Positions 18,645 through 28,253 are shown, counted from the stretch's first letter. The stretch: 64,000 bases of DNA from Peribacillus sp. FSL H8-0477 (GCF_038002765.1 NZ_JBBODE010000001.1:868001-932000); one strand, 5' to 3'. Notes: generated by a model not told the origin, from the sequence alone. A program made the numbers and translations.

Positions 18645-18673
18645 ATTATACATTTACCGACAATATCAGGCAA
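18645..18673 (-). promoter_or_regulatory. SigA-type promoter of asnS
   Basis: The minus strand shows -35 TTGCCT (18668-18673), a 17-bp spacer and -10 TATAAT (18645-18650), about 50 bp upstream of the TTG start. Confidence 0.8.
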
Positions 18674-18727
18674 ATATATTATTTGTATTTTTTTCCTATT
18701 CCCACCTGGAAACAGCAGTAAAAACGC

Positions 18728-18768
18728 TTCATGGCCGAACCCTTGAACATAAGGGAAACGGCCATGAA
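18728..18768 (-). terminator. terminator of the ypmA-tseB-aspB operon
   Basis: TTCATGGCCG (18728-18737) pairs with CGGCCATGAA (18759-18768), with an inner stem CCCTT/AAGGG. On the minus strand it is followed three bases later by TTTTT. Confidence 0.65.
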
Positions 18769-18780
18769 CTAGAATTTATA

Positions 18781-19977
18781 TTATCGAACCTGTGCCATTT
18801 TCTCAGAAACAAATTTGCTTATTCTTCCAACAGCTTTTTCAAGCTGTTCTAAAGACGTTGCGTAAGATAAGCGCATGTTATCAGGTGCGCCGAACCCAGA
18901 TCCGGGAACGACAGCAACCAATGCCTCTTCAAGCAAAGCGGCAGCAAACTCATCAACCGTTGCAAAATTTGCAGCTATTGCGGCTTGCTTCACATTTGGA
19001 AAAAGATAAAACGCACCTTGAGGCTTCAAGCATGTTACCCCTGGTATGGCTGTTAATTGATCATAGATTGTATTCAAGCGCTGCTCAAACGCCTTACGCA
19101 TTTCCTCTACAGGCTCCTGTGTGCCTGCATACGCTGCGATGGCGCCGTACTGGGCCGTCGTTGTTGGATTTGACGTACTGTGGCTGGCCAAGTTCGTCAT
19201 AGCCTTCACAATCGCCTCATTACCTGCAGCATAGCCGATACGCCAGCCTGTCATAGAATGTGATTTCGATACACCATTAATGACCATCGTTTGACTCTTT
19301 AATTCTGGTGAAAGTTCAGCAATGGACACATGTTTTGCCCCTTGATAAACTAGTTTCTCATAGATTTCGTCAGAGATAATGAGAATATCATGCTTCAAAC
19401 AAACTTCGCCAAGTTCTTGAAGTTCCTCTTTCGTATAGAGCATGCCTGTTGGATTACTTGGAGAATTAATAATAATTGCTTTTGTTTTAGATGTGATACT
19501 TTCTTCAAGCTGCTGTGCAGTGATTTTAAAGCTATTTTCTTCTGACGCAGTAACAAATATGGGAGTCCCCAATGCTAACTTTACTTGTTCAGGGTAACTT
19601 ACCCAATAAGGAGTTGGAATGATTACTTCATCTCCCTCATCGAGTATTGCTTGGAACAAGGTATATAAAACATGTTTAGCACCGGAACCGACAATGATCT
19701 CTGATGGTTTATACTCCAAGCCCTGGTCTCTTTTCAGCTTTTTAGCAATTTCTGCTTTCAACTGAGGAAGCCCTGCAGATGGGGTATATTTTGTCTGTCC
19801 TTCATTCATCGAGTTAACGGCTGCATCGATAATATGCTGCGGCGTATTAAAATCGGGCTCTCCGGCTCCAAGACCAATTACATCGTATCCTTGTGCCTTA
19901 AGCTCCTTCGCCTTTGCCGTAATAGCCAATGTTGAAGATGGTGTTAATGCCTGTACCCGGCTTGCTAACTTTGTCAT
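18781..19977 (-). CDS. aspB: pyridoxal-phosphate aspartate aminotransferase
   Basis: Predicted 398 residues, a class I/Ib aminotransferase. Landmarks are the substrate/PLP segments GAGEPDFNTP near residue 40, NSPSNPTG near 170 and IISDEIYEKLVY near 200. The PLP-binding lysine lies in NGVSKSHSMTGWRIGY near 239. It makes aspartate from oxaloacetate and glutamate. It is the last gene after ypmA and tseB, as in B. subtilis. Confidence 0.95.
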   Translation of the reverse strand: MTKLASRVQALTPSSTLAITAKAKELKAQGYDVIGLGAGEPDFNTPQHIIDAAVNSMNEGQTKYTPSAGLPQLKAEIAKKLKRDQGLEYKPSEIIVGSGAKHVLYTLFQAILDEGDEVIIPTPYWVSYPEQVKLALGTPIFVTASEENSFKITAQQLEESITSKTKAIIINSPSNPTGMLYTKEELQELGEVCLKHDILIISDEIYEKLVYQGAKHVSIAELSPELKSQTMVINGVSKSHSMTGWRIGYAAGNEAIVKAMTNLASHSTSNPTTTAQYGAIAAYAGTQEPVEEMRKAFEQRLNTIYDQLTAIPGVTCLKPQGAFYLFPNVKQAAIAANFATVDEFAAALLEEALVAVVPGSGFGAPDNMRLSYATSLEQLEKAVGRISKFVSEKMAQVR

Positions 19978-19995
19978 GAAAAAAAGCCTCCAATT

Positions 19996-20472
19996 CTATA
20001 TGCTTCGGTAATATTTCAGCCACTCGCCTGTTTTAAAATCATAATAATCATAATTATAGCGATTCGCCTTATCTATATAGGTTACTTCCCAAAGCGCAAC
20101 ATTGCGCTCCATTCCAAGTTTAATGGAAATGATTTCTTCTGGTGCATGTTCTTTGACGACAATCTTACGGATTTCTTCCTTAGACTTACCATCACTATAC
20201 TTTTCTACTTTAATCTTCTGTTTATCATCTTCAGGAATCCATACAGCCATCTTTTCCCTATCAGCATTCTCTCCAACCACTACAGAGAACGTTTCCTCGC
20301 CATTATACATATAAAAGCTATCCATAGTGACAAGTTCGCCTTCTTGCTTTGCTTTGTTGAAGGCTTCCGTGGATGCTTCTTTTTTGGGACCCATCGCATT
20401 CACATATACACCGGCAATCGTTCCGATTATACAAAGGACAACGATAGTAAAAATAATTACCCATTTTTTCAA
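19996..20472 (-). CDS. tseB: TseB/YpmB family cell wall elongation regulator
   Basis: Predicted 158 residues from a TTG at 20472 with AGAGTGA upstream; a GTG at 20481 in the same frame is the alternative. One N-terminal membrane helix (WVIIFTIVVLCIIGTIAGVY) anchors an extracellular part of two PepSY-like repeats (SFYMYNGEETFSVVVG, ending ANRYNYDYYDFKTGEWL). The B. subtilis homolog YpmB, renamed TseB, affects cylindrical wall synthesis through PBP2A. It sits between ypmA and aspB, 18 bp from the latter. Confidence 0.85.
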   Translation of the reverse strand: MKKWVIIFTIVVLCIIGTIAGVYVNAMGPKKEASTEAFNKAKQEGELVTMDSFYMYNGEETFSVVVGENADREKMAVWIPEDDKQKIKVEKYSDGKSKEEIRKIVVKEHAPEEIISIKLGMERNVALWEVTYIDKANRYNYDYYDFKTGEWLKYYRSI

Positions 20473-20486
20473 GGCAGTCACTCTTT

Positions 20487-20657
20487 CTATGTACGATAAA
20501 TCGTGAATATCGCTTTTTCTTGGTTTTCAGAATCTAACGCTAATCCGAACATTAAGTCACGGTCTTTCAATGTGCGGTTCAATGCATCAACTACTTTATA
20601 TAATTCAGGTGAATGCTGCAATTTAACCGTTGAAATAATCTCAATCTTATTTTCCAT
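20487..20657 (-). CDS. ypmA: YpmA family small protein (DUF4264)
   Basis: A 56-residue protein, MENKIEIISTVKLQHSPELY onward, ending in KAIFTIYRT. It is soluble with an alternating beta/alpha pattern. GGGGGTG precedes the ATG at 20657. It is the first gene of a likely ypmA-tseB-aspB operon, with tseB starting immediately after it and an extended -10 promoter upstream. The family is conserved in Bacilli; its function is unknown. Confidence 0.85.
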   Translation of the reverse strand: MENKIEIISTVKLQHSPELYKVVDALNRTLKDRDLMFGLALDSENQEKAIFTIYRT

Positions 20658-20734
20658 TAAGAAGCACCCCCTAACACCTAAATAAACTATTGAAGCAGTA
20701 ACAGCAACGTTTCTTTGCCTTTACTGCTTATCAT

Positions 20735-20743
20735 ATTATAGCA
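20735..20743 (-). promoter_or_regulatory. extended -10 promoter of ypmA-tseB-aspB
   Basis: The minus strand reads TGCTATAAT, an extended -10 element with perfect TATAAT (20735-20740). No good -35 is visible at the right distance. Confidence 0.55.
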
Positions 20744-20752
20744 GTTTTTGAT

Positions 20753-20790
20753 TGTTTCCGTTACTATTTCTTTGCCTATTCACGGAAACA
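20753..20790 (-). terminator. inverted repeat after dinG
   Basis: TGTTTCCGT (20753-20761) and ACGGAAACA (20782-20790) form a perfect 9-bp stem directly after the dinG stop codon. No U run follows, so termination is uncertain. Confidence 0.35.
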
Positions 20791-23565
20791 CTAAATCCAC
20801 TCTTCAATCCGATACGTCATGTCATCCTCATTTACTTCCAGCCACTCTACAGGCGGTATGGCCTGACGGAATTCGGATCCATAAGAAGAAGTCATAATTC
20901 TTCGATCTAAAACGAGCAGAACCCCGCGGTCCGTACTGGTCCGGATCAGTCTGCCGAACCCCTGACGGAATCGCAGAATCGCTTCAGGAAGCGAATAGGC
21001 ATAAAAAGGGTTTCTTCCTTCACGTGAATAGAGGTTGCATTTGGCTTGAATAATGGGATCGTCAGGCGGTGAAAAAGGCAATCTGACAATAACTAGACAG
21101 GAAAGATCCTCACCAGGTATATCTACTCCTTCCCATAAGCTTGTGGTTCCGAAAAGCACGGCTTTATCAAAGTTCTGGAAATTGCGGAGAAGTCGCATTT
21201 TGCTGCCGCCGGTTAACCCTTGTGCAAACAATGTGAACTCCTGCAAAAAGCCTGTAGCTTTAACCTTTTGATAAGTCGTCCGCAGCATATCGTGGGAAGT
21301 AAATAGTACCATCATTCTTCCATTGGCCGCTTGTGCTGCCGCAATAATATGTCTGGCTACCGCAATAGCATAATCATCTGCAGAAATAGTGTTAACCTCT
21401 GGAATATCGCTTGCAACAAGTACCCTGACATTTTCCTCATACTTAAAAGGTGATGGAAAGTTATAGGTGTGAACAGGAATGTTCTGCATCCCCAGCTGCT
21501 CAATAAAGAAACTAAACGTGTCCTTTACAGAGAGTGTCGCTGACGTCATAATGACGCTCTTTTGGTGAACAAAGCACGAATCCCAAAGGATCTTATTCCC
21601 TGATACTGGCTGCGAAGATAAGGTAATTCCATGCTGCGGAACGGATTTGGTAAATTCAATCCAGTAGATTGATTGGTCACTCGGATGAATAAAGAATTCA
21701 GCCAAGGACTGAATAATCTCGTTCATCCCGCTGATCAACAATTCCACATCGTTCATATAGAACAATTCATTTTTAGTGAGTTCTTCGTTTTTTAACATAC
21801 ATATCCGATCAAATAATGTCTTCTTGATGTCTGAAAGATTATCAATAAGCCTTTCAACCAGAAAGCTAATCCCCTGCCATTCCTTCACGTCCTTGATCTT
21901 TAACGGAATCCGATGGGGACCACTGGACTTTCCTGATTTATTTGCCTCTGATGAAAGCAATTGAAATAATTGCTCGAACTCATACATAAAGTCAGTAAGC
22001 TTTCCGTCAATAAAACTGCTCGTACGCTCAGGTGTAATCCCTTTATTACTTAGAATCTTTTCAAGCTTTCTTAACAGCTGCTTCTGATCCGATGTTCCCA
22101 GGCGATTAAGCATGGTTTTGACCGAAATATAATTTAATCGCTTTCCAAGGTATTTTGATGCTGCTTGCTCAATATGGTGCGCCTCATCTAATACTAAGTA
22201 GCCTTCTGGTATAATCCGGTTACTAGACATAATATCCGCCATTAAAAAAGCATGATTCGTTACAATGATATCCGCCTTAGAAGCGACCAATTTAGCTTTT
22301 TCATAAAAATCCTTCGACTTCCAAGGGATTTGAAGATCTGGAGAAGTGAATCCATCACTCTTAATTCTGTTCCAGAAAAGCTCTCCGCCGCTTGTTAAAT
22401 GGAGTTCATCCTTTTCTCCGGTTTCAGTCTCCGTCAACCAAACTAAAATTTGCATTTTCGTTAGTGCGGTTTCATAATTATCTTCTTTTCCCCGAAGAGC
22501 CCGCTCAAATTTAGCCAAGCTAAGATAATTGGCTCGTCCTTTCAATAAAACAACATGAATGGAAAAAGGAAGGATTTCCTTTAATTTAGGCACCTCTGTC
22601 GAAAGCAGCTGTTCTTGCAGCTGTAATGTATACGTAGAGATTACGACAGGTGTATCCTGCTGTTTGGCAAAATAAGCGGCTGGCAGCAAATAACCAAGTG
22701 ATTTCCCTATCCCAGTTCCAGCTTCAATAATACTGTGCTGTTCCTGAATAAAGGAATGATAGACTGTATCCATCATCGCCAATTGACCTTTTCTAGCTTC
22801 AAATTCTGGAAAAGCTCTCTTCATCCGGTCTACTTTTTCTTTCTCGCTAAACGGAAATTCCGGAATCTTTTCACTACAGGCTTTCGCTGGTTGGACCTTT
22901 TTAAAGGCTAAGCCGCGAAATGTTTCAATAGCTGGATTATGCAGCTCTGCTTTTGAAAGTTTAACCGTTAAGCATTCATCAATTAATTCAGCTATCTCAC
23001 TTTTCAAAGAAAATGACAGTTTAGATAATTTCTTCAAGGTCATAACTGGCAGCGAATATAGTTTCTTCTTCAACTGCAATAGCAGTAATGCCGTAACATA
23101 GGCATCACTGTCTGCTTGATGTGGACGTGGATGCTCTAGATTCTCTTCCTTTGCCAATTGATTGAGCTTGTAACCATCCGCTGTTGGTTTTAATATTTTT
23201 GCAAGTTCAACTGTATCAATGGTTGATCCGTAAAACGGTTCATACCCGCAGCGTTCAAGTTCTTCCTTCAAAAAGGAGAGGTCAAATAGAACGTTATGCG
23301 CCACAAAACAAGCGCCTTCTAATAGTGCGCAAATTCGTTCGGCGACCTCTTCAAATAAAGGGGCATCCTTGACTGTATCATTATTTATTCCCGTTAATTC
23401 TTCAATAAAAATAGAAATACTTTGTTCTGGCTGTAGATAGGTTGAATACTCATCAACAATTTTATCATTTTCAATTACGACGGCAGCAAATTGAATAATT
23501 CGATCTCCTTTTTTAGGAGAGTTACCGGTCGTTTCTAAATCTATTACCACATAGCGTTGCGCCAT
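20791..23565 (-). CDS. dinG: DinG-type helicase with N-terminal 3'-5' exonuclease domain
   Basis: Predicted 924 residues. The N-terminal DEDDh exonuclease shows VIDLETTG (Asp9, Glu11) and ends with HQADSDAYVTALLL (about 148-160). The C-terminal XPD/DinG-like helicase has Walker A EAGTGIGKSLGY, a DEAH box in LVLDEAHHIE, and motif VI in FRQGFGRLIR. The four cysteines of an iron-sulphur cluster seen in E. coli DinG are not evident. In Bacillaceae this architecture acts mainly as a 3'-5' exonuclease on single-stranded DNA or RNA. No SOS box was seen upstream. Confidence 0.92.
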   Translation of the reverse strand: MAQRYVVIDLETTGNSPKKGDRIIQFAAVVIENDKIVDEYSTYLQPEQSISIFIEELTGINNDTVKDAPLFEEVAERICALLEGACFVAHNVLFDLSFLKEELERCGYEPFYGSTIDTVELAKILKPTADGYKLNQLAKEENLEHPRPHQADSDAYVTALLLLQLKKKLYSLPVMTLKKLSKLSFSLKSEIAELIDECLTVKLSKAELHNPAIETFRGLAFKKVQPAKACSEKIPEFPFSEKEKVDRMKRAFPEFEARKGQLAMMDTVYHSFIQEQHSIIEAGTGIGKSLGYLLPAAYFAKQQDTPVVISTYTLQLQEQLLSTEVPKLKEILPFSIHVVLLKGRANYLSLAKFERALRGKEDNYETALTKMQILVWLTETETGEKDELHLTSGGELFWNRIKSDGFTSPDLQIPWKSKDFYEKAKLVASKADIIVTNHAFLMADIMSSNRIIPEGYLVLDEAHHIEQAASKYLGKRLNYISVKTMLNRLGTSDQKQLLRKLEKILSNKGITPERTSSFIDGKLTDFMYEFEQLFQLLSSEANKSGKSSGPHRIPLKIKDVKEWQGISFLVERLIDNLSDIKKTLFDRICMLKNEELTKNELFYMNDVELLISGMNEIIQSLAEFFIHPSDQSIYWIEFTKSVPQHGITLSSQPVSGNKILWDSCFVHQKSVIMTSATLSVKDTFSFFIEQLGMQNIPVHTYNFPSPFKYEENVRVLVASDIPEVNTISADDYAIAVARHIIAAAQAANGRMMVLFTSHDMLRTTYQKVKATGFLQEFTLFAQGLTGGSKMRLLRNFQNFDKAVLFGTTSLWEGVDIPGEDLSCLVIVRLPFSPPDDPIIQAKCNLYSREGRNPFYAYSLPEAILRFRQGFGRLIRTSTDRGVLLVLDRRIMTSSYGSEFRQAIPPVEWLEVNEDDMTYRIEEWI

Positions 23566-23667
23566 TTTCTGTACACCTCTAATAGTTCACTTGAAGCTTC
23601 ACTCACTTGTTCCTTATGTTTTTATACCATAATTCCGGTAATAAAGAAAATAAGGTCAACCAAAAAA

Positions 23668-23704
23668 GGAAATCACCAAGGCATTCTGTGCCTTGATCAT
23701 TTCC
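23668..23704 (-). terminator. terminator of panBCD
   Basis: GGAAATCACCAAGGCA (23668-23683) pairs with TGCCTTGATCATTTCC (23689-23704) with two mismatches or wobbles; the minus strand continues TTTTTTGG. It lies about 10 bp from the panD stop codon. Confidence 0.85.
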
Positions 23705-23712
23705 CCATTTTT

Positions 23713-24096
23713 TTATTTAATTGTTGCTTCAGGTTCATGTGACAGGATCTCAACTATTTCATTCTTTTCATTCATGATTGCAACAATTGGTTTGTGAGTA
23801 TGAATTTTTTCTTCTGCTACCATGACATATGAAATGATAATGACGATATCATCACGCTGAACAAGTCGTGCTGCTGCACCGTTGAGGCAAACGACTCCGC
23901 TGCCTCTTTCACCCGCAATGGTATACGTTTCTAAACGAGCTCCATTGTTGTTATTCACAATCGCTACTTTTTCATTAGGTAGTATCCCAACTGTATCGAG
24001 GATATCTTCATCAATAGTAATACTGCCGACGTAATTTAAATTGGCTTCTGTGACACGAGCACGGTGTATTTTTCCGTTCATCATTGTGCGAAACAT
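23713..24096 (-). CDS. panD: aspartate 1-decarboxylase precursor
   Basis: Predicted 127 residues, the family length. The self-cleavage site is Gly24-Ser25 in [11 protein letters not shown], where Ser25 becomes the pyruvoyl cofactor. Conserved [15 protein letters not shown] and a C-terminal Glu/His-rich end are present. It converts aspartate to beta-alanine for pantothenate synthesis and is the last gene of panB-panC-panD, 21 bp after panC. Confidence 0.96.
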   Translation of the reverse strand: MFRTMMNGKIHRARVTEANLNYVGSITIDEDILDTVGILPNEKVAIVNNNNGARLETYTIAGERGSGVVCLNGAAARLVQRDDIVIIISYVMVAEEKIHTHKPIVAIMNEKNEIVEILSHEPEATIK

Positions 24097-24117
24097 CTGG
24101 AATCCCCCTTGATGATC

Positions 24118-24963
24118 TTAAATGGATAGAATTAAATTATCAATCAGTCTTGCTTTTTGAAACTTCACAGCAAGTGCAACTAAAATGGTTCCCGATAAAG
24201 TTTCCAGAGAAGTTAATTCAGGATACTGATATAGTTCAATATAATCAATCTCTCCACTGGTCGTAGTTTCAATATGTTCTTTAATAATCTTTATAATCGT
24301 ATCTGTTTGTCGTTCTCCACGTTCTATGGCTTCTTTACCCAGCAAGAGTCCTTGGTATAATTCCTTCGCTTCCTCGCGTTCCTTGTTAAGAAGATAGACA
24401 TTGCGCGAGCTTTTAGCCAAGCCATCTTCATCACGAACTGTATCAACTGCAGAGATTTTTATTGGAAAATTGAAATCTCTCACCAATGCGTCGACGATTG
24501 CTACTTGCTGTGCATCCTTTTTACCGAAATAAACAGTATCAGGTGTGGTTATATTAAATAGTTTTGTTAAAACGGTTACCACGCCATCAAAATGTCCAGG
24601 TCTGCGCTTTCCGCAAAGGACCTCTGTCCGTTTTACAGCTGTAGCTTTTACCACGGATTCTGAGCCATACATCTCAGCTACTGTTGGGCAGAACATATAA
24701 TCTGCTCCCGCTTCTTCAGCTGCAGCTGCATCACGGTCCCTATCCCTTGGATACGACTCAAAATCTTCATTAGGACCAAACTGCAGCGGATTGACAAAAA
24801 TGCTTACTATGACCGTATCGTGGTCCCCTCGAGCTTGCTTAATTAATCTCTGGTGGCCCTCATGAAGAAACCCCATCGTGGGCACAAAACCAATTGTCTT
24901 ACCCTTTTGCTTATCTTCTCTAATATTTTGCTGTAATTCAGTAATCGTGGTGATGATCTTCAT
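24118..24963 (-). CDS. panC: pantothenate synthetase (pantoate-beta-alanine ligase)
   Basis: Predicted 281 residues. The nucleotidyltransferase-fold motifs are [15 protein letters not shown] (near 28-42) and the ATP-binding loop FGKKDAQQV (near 148); [13 protein letters not shown] and [11 protein letters not shown] are the other conserved blocks. It joins pantoate and beta-alanine. The start ATG overlaps the panB stop as ATGA, indicating coupling. Confidence 0.96.
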   Translation of the reverse strand: MKIITTITELQQNIREDKQKGKTIGFVPTMGFLHEGHQRLIKQARGDHDTVIVSIFVNPLQFGPNEDFESYPRDRDRDAAAAEEAGADYMFCPTVAEMYGSESVVKATAVKRTEVLCGKRRPGHFDGVVTVLTKLFNITTPDTVYFGKKDAQQVAIVDALVRDFNFPIKISAVDTVRDEDGLAKSSRNVYLLNKEREEAKELYQGLLLGKEAIERGERQTDTIIKIIKEHIETTTSGEIDYIELYQYPELTSLETLSGTILVALAVKFQKARLIDNLILSI

Positions 24964-25796
24964 GATTTCCCCCCATAAAGCGCGTTGACTTCTTCATCAT
25001 TCATAGTAAATGAGTGCTGTAAAGCTGGAAAATCTCTTGTTTTAACCTCTGAAACATACGACTCCAGAGCCTGTTTAATCAGCTCATTTGCATTTCCATA
25101 TGTTTTAACAAATTTAGCCACACGGTCTACACCATAATTGATGACATCGTGATAAACCAAGACTTGTCCGTCTGTATCCGCACCTGCGCCAATTCCTATT
25201 GTTGGAATGCTCAATGTCTCGGTTACTAATTTTGCCACTTGATGCGGCACACATTCCAGTACAAGAGCGATAGCCCCAGCCTCTTCACATTTTTTGGCAT
25301 CCTCAATTAATTTCTTAGCGGACTCCGCACTTTTGCCTTGAACCTTGTAACCGCCAAGAACTCCTACTGATTGTGGAGTTAAACCGAGATGCGCAATAAT
25401 AGGAACGCCTGCTTTCGTTAAGGCGGATATCTTTTCCAGTACTTCATCTGCTCCTTCAAGCTTTAAGGCATCGGCATTTCCTGTCTGGATGATTTTTGCT
25501 GCGTTTTTCATGGTTTCTTCTAGTGAGGAGTGATAACTCATAAAAGGCATATCTGTAACGACGAACGTATCAGATGCTCCTCTCTTCACAGCCTTAGTAT
25601 GATGGATCATATCATCAACGGTCACTGGAATCGTTGATTCATAGCCGAGAACAACCATTCCTAAAGAATCTCCAACTAAGATCATATCCACACCAGCCTG
25701 CTCCGCAAGCTTAGCAGAAGGATAATCATAAGCTGTCAACATAACTATTTTTTCATCATTTTGCTTCATCTTCAAAAAATGGCCCGAACGTTTCAT
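24960..25796 (-). CDS. panB: 3-methyl-2-oxobutanoate hydroxymethyltransferase
   Basis: Predicted 278 residues, TIM-barrel. Conserved blocks are [41 protein letters not shown] and [18 protein letters not shown]. It makes ketopantoate using methylenetetrahydrofolate. AGGAGG precedes the ATG. It heads the panBCD operon behind a leader with a Pan-like stem and a terminator, so the operon is probably controlled by attenuation. Confidence 0.96.
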   Translation of the reverse strand: MKRSGHFLKMKQNDEKIVMLTAYDYPSAKLAEQAGVDMILVGDSLGMVVLGYESTIPVTVDDMIHHTKAVKRGASDTFVVTDMPFMSYHSSLEETMKNAAKIIQTGNADALKLEGADEVLEKISALTKAGVPIIAHLGLTPQSVGVLGGYKVQGKSAESAKKLIEDAKKCEEAGAIALVLECVPHQVAKLVTETLSIPTIGIGAGADTDGQVLVYHDVINYGVDRVAKFVKTYGNANELIKQALESYVSEVKTRDFPALQHSFTMNDEEVNALYGGKS

Positions 25797-25829
25797 TTTA
25801 CTTCCTCCTTTTTTAGAGGGAGATGAACT

Positions 25830-25917
25830 AAAAAAGAGACCGACTCATATAGAACCCACCTCATTAGTTATTAAAAAACTAAACGAGAATAAGTTCGAAC
25901 ATGTAAGTCAGTCTCTT
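25830..25917 (-). terminator. attenuator-like terminator in the panBCD leader
   Basis: On the minus strand, AAGAGACTGACT (25906-25917) pairs with AGTCGGTCTCTT (25834-25845) using one G-U pair, and TTTTTT follows. The loop is about 60 nt. It ends 33 bp upstream of panB, after the Pan-like stem, so it could stop transcription before the operon. Confidence 0.65.
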
Positions 25918-25940
25918 GTTTTTTTATAAATTGTTTCATC

Positions 25941-25978
25941 CCTCCGTCCCCGTCCAAATCATTGGATCAAGGCAGAAA
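25941..25978 (-). promoter_or_regulatory. Pan RNA motif (candidate) in the panBCD leader
   Basis: The minus-strand RNA folds as one stem: UUUCUG-CCUUG-A-UCCAA, loop UGAU, UUGGA-CGGGG-A-CGGAGG. The two halves pair throughout (with G-U pairs), leaving exactly two bulged A residues, one on each side. A stem-loop with two bulged A upstream of panB is the published description of the Pan motif as I remember it; the ligand, if any, is unknown. Confidence 0.65.
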
Positions 25979-26034
25979 TTTTTTTTAGGTATTGGTTTTA
26001 GTCAGGTGCAGTTCTTCCGATACTGCCCATACGT

Positions 26035-26043
26035 AGTATAACA
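26035..26043 (-). promoter_or_regulatory. extended -10 promoter of the panBCD leader
   Basis: TGTTATACT on the minus strand is an extended -10 element. It lies about 60 bp upstream of the Pan-like stem and just after the birA stop codon. No strong -35 is present. Confidence 0.5.
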
Positions 26044-26063
26044 ATTTTTTACGCAATATTCTA

Positions 26064-27053
26064 TTATTTGTTAGGAGGAATTTCGATATCAGCCGAATAA
26101 ATAGAATGGACTTTCCCCTGTTTGTCTTCAAGGAGTAGTACACCTGCATCAGTTATTCCTAGTGCTGTTCCAATCACTGTTTCATTCAGCATCGTTGCTT
26201 TAATTTCTTTACCGAGACTCATCGCATAACTCTCCCAGAGAGACTTAATCGGTGTAAAGCCTTCAATCAGATAGCGATCATATAATGTTTCAAAACACAA
26301 AAGCACTTCCGCAATTAGTTTAGCTCGTGAAACAAGTTGCCCCGATTCAATAAAAAGAGAGGTCGCAATATCTTCCAGTTCCTGCGGGAAATCAATGGCG
26401 GTTAAGTTCGCGTTAATCCCCATTCCGATTATCACAGAATGAATTTGATCTGATTCAGCCTGAAGCTCAGTCAAAATTCCAGTGATCTTTTTTCCATTTA
26501 GTAATAAATCATTCGGCCATTTAATTTCTGGCTGTAATGTAGTCACCCGTTCAATTGCTTGAGCAGCTGCTACTGCTGCAAGCAGTGTTAACTGAGGAGC
26601 TTCGTACAAGGGGATTTTCGGACGTAAGAGCAAACTCATCCAAACACCCGTATATTTTGGAGAGTGCCAGCTTCTTGAAAGTCTCCCTCTCCCTGTTGTC
26701 TGCTCTTCAGCCACCACTAATGTACCCTCAACGGCTCCACGATTGGCTAAAGAATGAGCAATCTTCTGGGTAGAATCTACACTTTCCTCGTAATGAATGA
26801 CTCTTCCTAATCTCTTAGTCTCCAAAGCCATCTGGATTTCATTGGCGCTTACTTTTTCTGGGACCGATAGTAATCGATAGCCTTTACGCCGAACAGCTTC
26901 TAAGATATACCCATCATTCCTAAGATCCTCTATATGTTTCCAGACCGCCGTACGTGAACAACCTATAAAATCAGCCATTTCCTGACCGGAAACAAACTCT
27001 CCCTCTGCTCTTGAAAATGCCTCCATTACTTTGCTTCTTAAATCCGATTGCAC
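26064..27053 (-). CDS. birA: biotin-[acetyl-CoA-carboxylase] ligase and biotin operon repressor
   Basis: Predicted 329 residues from a GTG at 27053, which aligns MQSDLRSKVMEAFSRAEGEF with the family start; a GTG at 27065 is the longer option. An N-terminal helix-turn-helix (SGQEMADFIGCSRTAVWKHI) shows that it also represses biotin genes. The ligase core has TTGRGRLSRSWHSP and IKWPNDLLLNGKKITGIL. The start overlaps the end of cca, so the two are coupled, as in B. subtilis. Confidence 0.94.
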   Translation of the reverse strand: MQSDLRSKVMEAFSRAEGEFVSGQEMADFIGCSRTAVWKHIEDLRNDGYILEAVRRKGYRLLSVPEKVSANEIQMALETKRLGRVIHYEESVDSTQKIAHSLANRGAVEGTLVVAEEQTTGRGRLSRSWHSPKYTGVWMSLLLRPKIPLYEAPQLTLLAAVAAAQAIERVTTLQPEIKWPNDLLLNGKKITGILTELQAESDQIHSVIIGMGINANLTAIDFPQELEDIATSLFIESGQLVSRAKLIAEVLLCFETLYDRYLIEGFTPIKSLWESYAMSLGKEIKATMLNETVIGTALGITDAGVLLLEDKQGKVHSIYSADIEIPPNK

Positions 27054-28228
27054 TGCTCGAGCCACTCCTTTATTGCTGCTTTGTTATTATCAATCTCCCC
27101 GGATAGAACTGCTTTTAGAGCTGACTCCAATGCCTGCTTTATCCACGCACCTTGCTTTAGTGAAGACCATGCTAATAAATCCTTGCCGTTAACGTCCAAT
27201 TCATTCATTGTTTTGATGACAAGCTTATCGTAGTTCATTTCAGCACGCTTCGCTGCTGCAGCAGGATCTCGTGCTTCGAGTACCGCTTGTACACGGGCTG
27301 CACTTTGAGCACCCGCACGACCAGCAGAAAAAAGAACGAATTCATCATCCCAGAACCCAGAATGATTTCTAATAAGATCACCGGTACGCTTAATGTCTTT
27401 CATTAACAGCACGGGCATTTTCCAGCTTCGGCAAAAGGCTTCTACATTGGGCGGTTGAATTGTCAATACCAGCACTGTCCATCGCTCATATAGATTAAGC
27501 TCCATATCCAATGAATTAAAAACCTTAAGTGCCTCTTCTTCATCTTGTAAGCCAGGCAGACTTTGATATAATCCAGTTTCAATTAAAAGGTGAATAGCGT
27601 CCTTTTGTTTTGGGCCATTTAGAATTTTCTCAAATTCAACTAGGAGCCGCTCTACTGAAACATTTTTAAGCAAGGATGCATTGTTCTTAATGGATGCAAT
27701 CACTGATTCTTCAAGCCGGTAACCGAGTTGACTGACAAAACGAATGGCCCTGATCATTCTGAGTGCATCTTCCCCAAATCGTTCATCAGGATTTCCGACC
27801 GCTGTAATGACTCGATTCTGAATAGACGTCCTTCCATTAAACGGATCATATACGGTGCCATCCTTATCCATGGCCATTGCGTTCATCGTAAAGTCTCTTC
27901 GTTTTAAATCATCCTCTAAAGACCTGATAAACTGTACTTGGTCCGGACGTCGGTAATCACTGTATCCAGCCTCTGTTCGGAAGGTAGTAATCTCATAGGA
28001 ATCTCCTCCAAAAAGCACAAGAACCGTTCCATGCTCAATACCGACATCAACTGTTTTTGGGAAGATTCCCTTTATTTCCTGAGGTGTAGCTGAGGAAGCA
28101 ATATCAACGTCATTAATTTCCCTGCCAGCAAGAAAATCGCGGACTGAACCACCAACAAAAAAAGCCTCAAACCCGGCTTTTTCAATTTCAACTAGTAAAG
28201 GTGCAGCCTGTAAAAACGGACCATTCAT
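27038..28228 (-). CDS. cca: CCA tRNA nucleotidyltransferase (class II)
   Basis: Predicted 396 residues. The catalytic head has FFVGGSVRDFLAGREINDVDIA with the Asp-x-Asp pair, followed by RRDFTMNAMAMD and the neck region EDALRMIRAIRF. No HD domain is present, typical of Gram-positive class II enzymes. It adds or repairs the 3' CCA of tRNAs. It follows bshA after 25 bp and overlaps birA. Confidence 0.95.
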   Translation of the reverse strand: MNGPFLQAAPLLVEIEKAGFEAFFVGGSVRDFLAGREINDVDIASSATPQEIKGIFPKTVDVGIEHGTVLVLFGGDSYEITTFRTEAGYSDYRRPDQVQFIRSLEDDLKRRDFTMNAMAMDKDGTVYDPFNGRTSIQNRVITAVGNPDERFGEDALRMIRAIRFVSQLGYRLEESVIASIKNNASLLKNVSVERLLVEFEKILNGPKQKDAIHLLIETGLYQSLPGLQDEEEALKVFNSLDMELNLYERWTVLVLTIQPPNVEAFCRSWKMPVLLMKDIKRTGDLIRNHSGFWDDEFVLFSAGRAGAQSAARVQAVLEARDPAAAAKRAEMNYDKLVIKTMNELDVNGKDLLAWSSLKQGAWIKQALESALKAVLSGEIDNNKAAIKEWLEQCNRI

Positions 28229-28253
28229 GTCTGTACCTCGCTTTTTTCTTATT

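Noticed and set aside
18597..18720. T-box leader in front of asnS
   Set aside because: The leader after the promoter is only about 50 nt, too short for a T-box, and no T-box sequence was seen.
23566..23660. SOS (LexA) box upstream of dinG
   Set aside because: No sequence close to CGAAC-N4-GTTCG is present in the upstream region.
25860..25942. Short leader peptide ORF (MKQFIKKQETD...) in the panBCD leader
   Set aside because: The only ribosome-site-like GGAGGG is one base from the ATG, too close, and it belongs to the Pan-like stem.
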